Positions 47,107-52,816 of a DNA stretch of 52,816 nucleotides are shown in pieces. The stretch spans positions 1 through 52,816 of the forward strand of contig NZ_LNQV01000029.1 in the NCBI RefSeq assembly GCF_001515305.1, given 5' to 3'. Position numbers and translations under genes: made by a program. Numbering within the stretch: position 1 is the first letter of the stretch; every line of letters begins with the position of its first letter. This DNA is from Aquitalea pelogenes. Lineage in GTDB: Bacteria; Pseudomonadota; Gammaproteobacteria; Burkholderiales; Chromobacteriaceae. The notes under the pieces were generated by a model, which searched no databases, had not been told where the DNA came from, and saw nothing but the letters and a program-made list of their open reading frames with translations.

Positions 47107-48464
47107 TATGCGTCTCCCTTTTTCATTTGCGACAGGCGCTCTTCCAGATAGTGGATGCTGGTGCTGCCACGCTGGAAGGCGGCATCCATGAACAATTCCT
47201 GGTGCAGCGGGATATTGGTCTTGATACCGGAGATGGAGATTTCCGACAGCGCAACGCGCATGCGGGCCATGGCCTGATCGCGGGTGTCACCGTAGGAAAT
47301 CAGCTTGCCCACCATGGAGTCGTAATGCGACGGCACGGTATAGCCCTGATAGATGTGCGAGTCGATACGGATGCCGGGGCCACCAGCCGGGTGATAGCTT
47401 TCGATCTTGCCGGGCGACGGTACGAAGGTGAAGGGGTCTTCGGCGTTGATACGGCATTCCATGGCATGGCCGCGCAGCACGATGTCGCTTTGCTTGTAGC
47501 GCAGCTTTTCGCCGGCAGCAATGCGGATCTGCTCCTGCACGATGTCCACACCGGTGATCATTTCCGTTACCGGGTGTTCCACCTGTACGCGGGTGTTCAT
47601 CTCGATGAAGTAGAACTCGCCGTTTTCGAACAGGAACTCGAAAGTACCGGCCCCACGGTAGCCAATGCGGCTGCACGCTTCGGCGCAGGCGGTGCCAATA
47701 CGCTGACGCTGCTCGTCGGTAATGCCCGGAGCCGGTGCTTCTTCGATGATTTTCTGGTGACGACGCTGCATGGAGCAGTCGCGCTCGCCCAGGTAGATGG
47801 CATTGCCGTATTCGTCGGCCAGAATCTGGATTTCGATATGGCGCGGCTGCTGCAGGTATTTCTCCATGTAGACAGTCGGGTTGCCGAATGCCGCACCGGC
47901 TTCGGTACGGGTCATCTGTACCGAGTTGATCAGTGCGCCTTCGGTATGCACCACGCGCATGCCGCGACCACCACCACCACCGGCGGCCTTGATGATCACC
48001 GGGAAACCGATTTTCTTGGCAATCTTGACGATCTCGGCCGGATCATCCGGCAGGGCACCGTCGGAACCCGGCACGCAGGGCACGCCAGCGGCAATCATGG
48101 CGTCCTTGGCGGATACCTTGTCGCCCATCAGGCGGATGGTTTCCGGGCGCGGGCCAATGAAGACGAAGCCGGATTGTTCCACGCGTTCGGCAAAGTCGGC
48201 GTTTTCCGACAAAAAGCCATAACCCGGGTGGATGGCCTGGGCGTCGGTCACTTCGGCGGCAGCAATCAGCGCCGGTACGTTCAGGTAGCTTTTGGTCGAC
48301 GGAGCAGGGCCGATGCAGACCGATTCATCGGCCAGCTTGACGTATTTGGCTTCACGGTCGGCTTCGGAATGCACGACCACGGTCTTGATGCCCATTTCGC
48401 GGCAGGCGCGCTGGATGCGCAGGGCGATTTCGCCGCGGTTTGCAATCAGGATTTTTTCAAACAT
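47106..48464 (-). CDS. accC: acetyl-CoA carboxylase, biotin carboxylase subunit
   Basis: A 452-residue ATP-grasp enzyme that carboxylates the biotin on AccB. The N-terminus [17 protein letters not shown], the glycine-rich ATP loop [28 protein letters not shown] and the catalytic [14 protein letters not shown] are all present. The ATG at 48464 begins at the family N-terminus. It follows accB after about 98 bases that hold a long hairpin. Together with carboxyltransferase subunits encoded elsewhere it makes malonyl-CoA for fatty acid synthesis. Confidence 0.97.
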   Translation of the reverse strand: MFEKILIANRGEIALRIQRACREMGIKTVVVHSEADREAKYVKLADESVCIGPAPSTKSYLNVPALIAAAEVTDAQAIHPGYGFLSENADFAERVEQSGFVFIGPRPETIRLMGDKVSAKDAMIAAGVPCVPGSDGALPDDPAEIVKIAKKIGFPVIIKAAGGGGGRGMRVVHTEGALINSVQMTRTEAGAAFGNPTVYMEKYLQQPRHIEIQILADEYGNAIYLGERDCSMQRRHQKIIEEAPAPGITDEQRQRIGTACAEACSRIGYRGAGTFEFLFENGEFYFIEMNTRVQVEHPVTEMITGVDIVQEQIRIAAGEKLRYKQSDIVLRGHAMECRINAEDPFTFVPSPGKIESYHPAGGPGIRIDSHIYQGYTVPSHYDSMVGKLISYGDTRDQAMARMRVALSEISISGIKTNIPLHQELFMDAAFQRGSTSIHYLEERLSQMKKGDA

Positions 48465-48497
48465 GGTATGGACGTCCGTTGGGTGGCGCGTCAAACA

Positions 48498-48529
48498 ACA
48501 GGGGCACTGACGCGGTGTCGTGCCCCTGT
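48498..48529 (-). other. accB-accC intercistronic hairpin
   Basis: ACAGGGGCAC (48498-48507) pairs perfectly with GTGCCCCTGT (48520-48529) around a 12-base loop. On the minus strand it lies after accB and is followed by TGTTTGA, a weak T-rich end. It may partly terminate or protect the accB message so that more AccB than AccC is made. Confidence 0.55.
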
Positions 48530-48562
48530 CATCTCTGGCGTCTATTAGCGAGGCAGAGAGGA

Positions 48563-49027
48563 TTACTCGATGATGAACAGCGGCTCGCCGTATTCAACCG
48601 GCTGGCCGTCTTCGGCCAGTACGGCCTTCACCACGCCGGAACGGTCGGCTTCGATTTCGTTCATCAGCTTCATGGCTTCGATGATGCACAGGGTGTCACC
48701 GGCATTCACGCTCTGGCCAACTTCCACGAAGGGCTTGGAGCCCGGGCTGGCGGAGCGGTAGAAGGTGCCTACCATCGGCGACTTCAGTGCATTGGCATTG
48801 TTGGCGGCAGCCGGGGCTTCGGCAGCGGCGGCCGGTGCGGCAGCAGCCGGAGCGGCAACTTGCTGTTGCATCGGCATTTGCATCATCGGCTGGGCGTAGG
48901 CAATTTGCTGTGCATTGGCCGATACGCGGGTGATGCGGACTTTTTCTTCCCCTTCGGTCACTTCGAGTTCGGCAATGCCGGATTCTTCGACGAGATCGAT
49001 CAGTTTCTTCAGTTTACGCAGATCCAT
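48563..49027 (-). CDS. accB: biotin carboxyl carrier protein
   Basis: A 154-residue subunit. The N-terminus [20 protein letters not shown] is diagnostic, a Pro/Ala-rich linker follows (residues about 55-80), and the biotinyl domain ends with the EAMKLM motif, in which the Lys carries biotin, plus the GEPLFIIE end. The start is ATG 49027. It is 34 bases after aroQ, so the three form an aroQ-accB-accC unit as in many proteobacteria. Confidence 0.97.
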   Translation of the reverse strand: MDLRKLKKLIDLVEESGIAELEVTEGEEKVRITRVSANAQQIAYAQPMMQMPMQQQVAAPAAAAPAAAAEAPAAANNANALKSPMVGTFYRSASPGSKPFVEVGQSVNAGDTLCIIEAMKLMNEIEADRSGVVKAVLAEDGQPVEYGEPLFIIE

Positions 49028-49061
49028 GGTAATCCTTCGGATGGGATGTACTTTATTATGT

Positions 49062-49511
49062 TCAGGCTTGCGCAGACAGACGCCGGATGGCGTGCGCAAG
49101 TGCCAGTTCATAGCCCTGGGCGCCCAGGCCGCAAATCACGCCGACTGCCAGATCCGAAAAATACGAATGATGGCGGAAGGGTTCGCGGGCATGGACGTTG
49201 GACAGGTGAACTTCTATGAATGGCACCTTCACCCCGGAAATGGCGTCACGCAGGGCAACGCTGGTGTGGGTGAAGGCCGCTGGATTGATGATGATGAACG
49301 ACGTTCCGTCTGTCATGCAGGCATGAACGCGTTCGATCAATAGGTGTTCGGCGTTGCTTTGCAGCGCCTCAAGCTCGAAACCGGCGGCTTCGGCCTGTTC
49401 GGTCAGCCGCTGGTTGATGGAGGCAAGCGTATCCCGGCCATAGTGCTGTGGTTCCCGTGTTCCAAGCAGATTGAGATTGGGGCCGTGCAGCACAAGGATT
49501 TTTCCGGTCAA
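49062..49511 (-). CDS. aroQ: 3-dehydroquinate dehydratase, type II
   Basis: A 149-residue enzyme of the shikimate pathway that dehydrates 3-dehydroquinate to 3-dehydroshikimate. The conserved [21 protein letters not shown] block holds the catalytic Tyr; [17 protein letters not shown] and [18 protein letters not shown] follow. No ATG is available near the N-terminus; TTG 49511 with AGGAG upstream gives the usual start ([10 protein letters not shown]). It is first in the aroQ-accB-accC-prmA cluster. Confidence 0.95.
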   Translation of the reverse strand: MTGKILVLHGPNLNLLGTREPQHYGRDTLASINQRLTEQAEAAGFELEALQSNAEHLLIERVHACMTDGTSFIIINPAAFTHTSVALRDAISGVKVPFIEVHLSNVHAREPFRHHSYFSDLAVGVICGLGAQGYELALAHAIRRLSAQA

Positions 49512-49680
49512 AGCTTTGCTCCTGAGTTCAACATGGGCGCGAGTTTGCCGCAAATGGCGACACGATGTCTAGCTTTTCCAGTATTTCAAACGGTTGTTTG
49601 ATGTGTGAAACTAACTGCCGGTTTCCCCGGAAAGCCCGCCATTTCGAGCGAAAGCACTACAGTGAACCGCATTTTAAACG

Positions 49681-49709
49681 GTGGCAAATTTTTTACAGTT
49701 TCTTGCCAC
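49681..49709. promoter_or_regulatory. inverted repeat in the aroQ-queA divergent gap
   Basis: GTGGCAA (49681-49687) and TTGCCAC (49703-49709) form a perfect dyad with a 15-base AT-rich spacer. It lies between the divergent aroQ-acc and queA units, about 170 bases from aroQ. It could be an operator; I do not recognise the regulator. The rest of the 300-base gap holds no gene I can support. Confidence 0.4.
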
Positions 49710-49777
49710 ATACCCTTGATCAAGCTCAAATTCCACCCCGGGCCGAACAAGTCCGTGCCGGGGCAGGCGGTCGCAGG

Positions 49778-49783
49778 TATAAT
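49778..49783 (+). promoter_or_regulatory. candidate queA -10 box
   Basis: A perfect TATAAT lies 28 bases before the queA start. The -35 region is poor. Confidence 0.45.
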
Positions 49784-49811
49784 TTGCCGGTTTTGATTCG
49801 AGCTTCACACC

Positions 49812-50842
49812 ATGCTGCTGTCTGATTTTGATTACCACCTGCCTGATCACCTGATTGCCCAGCACCCGCCTGCGGTGCGTGGTGCCAGCCGTTTGCTGCA
49901 CGTTGCCGGCTCTACCCTCAGCGACGGCCAGTTTGCCGATTTTGCCAGCCTGCTTAGGCCGGGCGACGTGATGGTGTTCAACGACACCCGTGTCATCAAG
50001 GCGCGACTGTTCGGCGAAAAAGCCAGTGGCGGCAAGGTTGAAGCACTGATCGAGCGGGTACTGGACGAGCACACTGCACTGGCGCATGTCCGTTCTTCCA
50101 AATCGCCCAAGCCCGGCACCCGGCTGATTTTTGCCGAACGCTGGGAAGCCGAAATGCTGGGCCGTGAAGGCGAGCTGTTCAAGCTGCGCTTTCTGGCCGA
50201 GGACAATCTGTTCGACATTCTGGACGCCTCCGGCAAGCTGCCGCTGCCTCCCTATATAGAGAGAACGGCAGAGGGCGAGGACGACGAGCGCTACCAGACC
50301 GTGTATGCGCGGGAAAAAGGCGCAGTAGCGGCACCGACTGCGGCCTGCACTTTACCGAGGAAATGCTGGCCGCCCTGCAAGCCAAGGGCGTGGAGCTGGC
50401 CTATGTCACCCTGCATGTGGGCGCAGGCACTTTCCAGCCGGTACGGGTGGAAAACATTGCCGACCACAAGATGCACAGCGAAATCTACGATGTGCCGCAA
50501 CGCACTTACGATCTGATCCAGGCCGCCCATGCCCGTGGCAGCAAGGTGCTGGCTGTTGGAACCACCAGCATGCGTGCGCTGGAATCCGCCGCCCGTAGTG
50601 GCGAACTGGTGGCTGGCCGTGGCGAAACCGACATCTTCATCACCCCCGGTTACCGCTTCCGCGTGGTGGACCGGCTGCTCACCAATTTCCACCTGCCCAA
50701 ATCCACCCTGCTGATGCTGGTGTCGGCCTTTGCCGGTTATGCGGAAATGCGTGCGGCCTACGCCCATGCAGTGCAGCAGGAATACCGTTTCTTCAGCTAT
50801 GGCGACGCCATGCTGCTGGAGCGCAAGGACGAACAGGGCTGA
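49812..50842 (+). CDS. queA: S-adenosylmethionine:tRNA ribosyltransferase-isomerase, frameshifted in this sequence
   Basis: Transfers and rearranges the ribosyl group of SAM onto 7-aminomethyl-deazaguanine in tRNA, giving epoxyqueuosine. The N-terminus [17 protein letters not shown] and the [15 protein letters not shown] block are typical. The frame breaks near 50343: the upstream frame reads KGAVAAPTA and the family continuation [26 protein letters not shown] is one base out. One missing G (GCGGGCCTG read as GCGGCCTG) restores 343 residues, the normal length. The C-terminal part ([31 protein letters not shown]) is intact. queA is dispensable in E. coli, but the likeness of this break to those in spoT and hemE points to sequence error. 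Confidence 0.92.
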
Positions 50843-50869
50843 ACCCCTTACCCCACAGATGAGGCAGAC

Positions 50870-51241
50870 ATGGCAGGATTGACTCCCGATAGCCCGCAAG
50901 TGCAGGAAATCACCTTGCATGCAGTGTCCCGCACGCTGGAAATCAGTTACGAGGATGGTGCCCGTTTCCAGCTACCGGCTGAATATTTGCGCGTGTATTC
51001 GCCTTCGGCCGAAGTGCGCGGACACGGCGCGGGGCAGGAAGTATTGCAAACCGGCAAGCGCCATGTCGGCATCACCGCGCTGGAGCCGGTTGGTCATTAC
51101 GCGCTGAAGATCACCTTTGATGACGGCCACGACAGCGGCCTCTATAGCTGGTCTTACCTTTACGAGCTGGGCACGCAGCAGACCGCGTACTGGCAGGATT
51201 ATTTGAATCGCCTCGCCGCCGCTGGCGCGAGCAGGGAGTGA
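50870..51241 (+). CDS. DUF971 (GBBH-like N-terminal) protein
   Basis: A 123-residue protein of the DUF971 family, related to the N-terminal domain of gamma-butyrobetaine hydroxylase. Conserved elements are [31 protein letters not shown] and [25 protein letters not shown]. The family is often found next to ubiE in betaproteobacteria; a role in iron-sulfur or quinone metabolism has been suggested by context but is not shown. The ubiE start ATG lies two bases after its stop, so the genes are coupled. Confidence 0.88.
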   Translation: MAGLTPDSPQVQEITLHAVSRTLEISYEDGARFQLPAEYLRVYSPSAEVRGHGAGQEVLQTGKRHVGITALEPVGHYALKITFDDGHDSGLYSWSYLYELGTQQTAYWQDYLNRLAAAGASRE

Positions 51242-51243
51242 AT

Positions 51244-51978
51244 ATGGATCAAGAAACGCATTTTGGCTTCAAGACGGTGGCCGAGAGTGAAAAGGCCGGC
51301 AAGGTAGCCGAGGTTTTCCACTCTGTCGCCAAGAAGTACGACGTGATGAACGACCTGATGTCCGGTGGCCTGCATCGCGTGTGGAAGCATTTCACCCTCA
51401 CCACCTCCGGCGTGAAACCCGGTGACAAGGTGCTGGACATCGCCGGCGGCACCGGCGACCTGGCGCGCGGCTGGAGCAAGCGCGTGGGCAAGAAGGGCGA
51501 AGTGTGGCTGACCGACATCAACAGCTCCATGCTGACCGTGGGGCGTGACCGTCTGCTGGACGAAGGCCTGATTCTGCCGGTATCGCTGGCCGATGCGGAA
51601 AAACTGCCGTTCCCGGACAATTATTTCGATGCGGTGTCGGTGGCCTTCGGCCTGCGCAACATGACGCACAAGGACGCCGCGCTGAAGGAAATGTGCCGCG
51701 TGCTCAAGCCGGGTGGCAAGCTGATGGTGCTGGAGTTTTCCAAGGTATGGAAGCCGCTGTCGCCCTTCTATGACTTTTATTCCTTCAAGGCGCTGCCGGT
51801 GATGGGCAAGATGGTGGCCGGCGATGCCGACAGCTACCAGTACCTGGCCGAATCCATCCGCATGCATCCGGATCAGGAAACCCTGAAGGCCATGATGCTG
51901 GAAGCCGGTTTCGGCAAGGTGGATTACCACAACATGACTGGCGGCGTGGTGGCGCTGCATAAGGGCTACAAACTGTAA
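51244..51978 (+). CDS. ubiE: ubiquinone/menaquinone C-methyltransferase
   Basis: A 244-residue SAM-dependent methyltransferase that adds the C-methyl group in ubiquinone (and demethylmenaquinone) synthesis. Signatures are [20 protein letters not shown], the SAM motif [12 protein letters not shown], and [17 protein letters not shown], followed by [16 protein letters not shown] 51244 has AGGGAG five bases upstream; a GTG at 51238 overlaps the preceding stop. The downstream order reaches a ubiJ-like gene with a LysE-type gene in between. Confidence 0.96.
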   Translation: MDQETHFGFKTVAESEKAGKVAEVFHSVAKKYDVMNDLMSGGLHRVWKHFTLTTSGVKPGDKVLDIAGGTGDLARGWSKRVGKKGEVWLTDINSSMLTVGRDRLLDEGLILPVSLADAEKLPFPDNYFDAVSVAFGLRNMTHKDAALKEMCRVLKPGGKLMVLEFSKVWKPLSPFYDFYSFKALPVMGKMVAGDADSYQYLAESIRMHPDQETLKAMMLEAGFGKVDYHNMTGGVVALHKGYKL

Positions 51979-51989
51979 GGACGCACGCC

Positions 51990-52618
51990 ATGGATGGCAT
52001 CACCAATCTGTGGGCCTTCATGGCGGCAGGTCTGTTGCTTAACCTGACGCCCGGCCCGGACACCTTCTACATTCTGGGTCGCAGTACGGCACAGGGCAGC
52101 AAGGTGGGGCTGTTGTCGGCGCTGGGCATAGGCCTTGGCAGTCTGGGTCATACCCTGCTGGCGGCCTTTGGCCTGTCGGCGCTGCTGGCGACATCTGCCA
52201 TGGCCTTTCTGGCGGTGAAGCTGCTGGGAGCGGGCTATTTGCTGTGGCTGGGGGTGAAGATGCTGCGCCGCCCTGGTAGCAGTGTCGCTGGCGATGCAGC
52301 CCGGCTGGAAGCTGCGCGTCCGGGCAAGATCCTGCGTGAAGCGTTCTTCACCAATCTGTTCAACCCCAAGGTGGCGCTGTTTTTCCTCGCCTTCCTGCCG
52401 CAGTTCGTCAAGCCGGGTGCACCGCGCTGTCTTTTGTCATTCTGGGGCTGACCTTTGTCGCCACCGGCCTCGCCTGGTGCACCTTGCTGGCCTTGCTGTC
52501 GGCGCGGCTGGGTGACTGGCTGCGACGCAAGGGCGTGGCACAGCGGCTGGACCAGCTGTGCGGTGGCCTGTTCATCCTGCTGGGTATCAATCTCTTGTTT
52601 GCCCGCTTGAAGCACTGA
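51990..52618 (+). CDS. LysE/RhtB-family exporter, frameshifted in this sequence
   Basis: An inner-membrane exporter of about 209 residues after repair, probably for amino acids or related metabolites. The N-terminus (FMAAGLLLNLTPGPDTFYILG) carries the family NxTPGPD motif, and the FFTNLFNPKVALFFLAFLPQF segment is also diagnostic. The frame breaks near 52424: after FVKPGAP the conserved continuation LSFVILGLTFVATGLAW is one base out; one missing base (for example CACCGGCG read as CACCGCG) restores a full C-terminus ending LLFARLKH. It sits between ubiE and a ubiJ-like gene, 11 bases after ubiE. Confidence 0.88.
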
Positions 52619-52644
52619 GCCAGCATTCTTCCGGAGAAGACGCG

Positions 52645-52816
52645 ATGCGCATTCAGATTGCAGTATTCAATCATCTGCTCAACCAGCAGCCCGCCGTGCG
52701 TGCCGAACTGGCAGCCCATGCCGGGCGGCGACTGGGTGTGGTGCTGGCACCGATGACAGTGCGCGGGGTGGTGACCGAAGAGGGCTGGCTGGCCGCCTGC
52801 GAGGGCGAGCCGGAAG
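52645..52816 (+). CDS. ubiJ: ubiquinone biosynthesis accessory factor UbiJ-like, 5' part
   Basis: Fifty-seven residues are visible before the window ends, starting MRIQIAVFNHLLNQQPAVRAELAAHAGRR. The pattern of an N-terminal hydrophobic helix then LAPMTVRGVVTEEGWL fits the SCP2/UbiJ proteins that bind isoprenoid quinone intermediates, and position after ubiE supports it. ATG 52645 has GGAG nine bases upstream. Identification rests on a partial sequence. Confidence 0.65.
   Translation, partial: MRIQIAVFNHLLNQQPAVRAELAAHAGRRLGVVLAPMTVRGVVTEEGWLAACEGEPE

Overview
The window looks like a chromosomal segment of a betaproteobacterium of the order Neisseriales, most like the Chromobacteriaceae (Chromobacterium, Aquitalea, Vogesella group). 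The grounds are the style of the housekeeping proteins, the gmk-rpoZ-spoT and rpsU-yqeY-dnaG-rpoD clusters, the Burkholderia/Neisseria-type porin, and GC-rich coding sequence (high by eye, not computed). I see no insertion sequence, prophage, CRISPR array or rRNA; this is mainly core chromosome with a few accessory transport and regulation genes.

Layout. 1-4.6 kb: patatin-like phospholipase, a PadR regulator overlapping its membrane-protein partner, and purine salvage (NCS2 permease, apt). 4.7-8.9 kb: gmk, rpoZ, spoT, thiS, thiG. 8.9-13.6 kb: macromolecular-synthesis cluster rpsU, yqeY, dnaG, rpoD. 13.7-14.0 kb: a tRNA-Ile(CAU) gene split in its anticodon loop by a group I intron of about 249 nt. 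14.1-20.3 kb: an acidic-amino-acid module made of a DAACS symporter, a periplasmic asparaginase and, facing them, a DctB/DctD-like (AauS/AauR-like) two-component system. The symporter is preceded by paired operators, an IHF-like site and a sigma-54 promoter. 20.4-26.5 kb: Aer-like chemoreceptor, divergent lysR/lysA, porin with a terminator in its leader, and a BON-domain protein. 26.7-36.3 kb: mltA, an RND efflux pair, a solute-binding-like protein, a GcvA-like regulator divergent from two half-size chromate transporters, and a desaturase-like membrane protein. 36.4-43.9 kb: hemE, an AT-rich gap with a cluster of DnaA-box-like sequences, then priA-dacB, grxC, secB, an SH3-like protein and gpsA. 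43.9-49.5 kb, minus strand: a small secreted protein, a Tpx-like protein without its peroxidatic cysteine, and the cluster aroQ-accB-accC-prmA-zinc-ribbon/DUF3426 protein. 49.8-52.8 kb: queA, DUF971 gene, ubiE, a LysE-type exporter and the start of a ubiJ-like gene.

Six otherwise normal genes (spoT, the sensor kinase, the RND permease, hemE, queA, the LysE exporter) are each broken by one small indel, five of them by what looks like one missing base. Several are essential or nearly so. I read this as sequence error rather than decay and have annotated each as one gene.

The most notable points are the self-splicing-type intron in tRNA-Ile(CAU), whose 5' splice-site pairing does not look canonical; the complete sigma-54 control region linked to its own two-component system; the DnaA-box cluster next to hemE; and the Tpx-like protein with His where the catalytic Cys should be.
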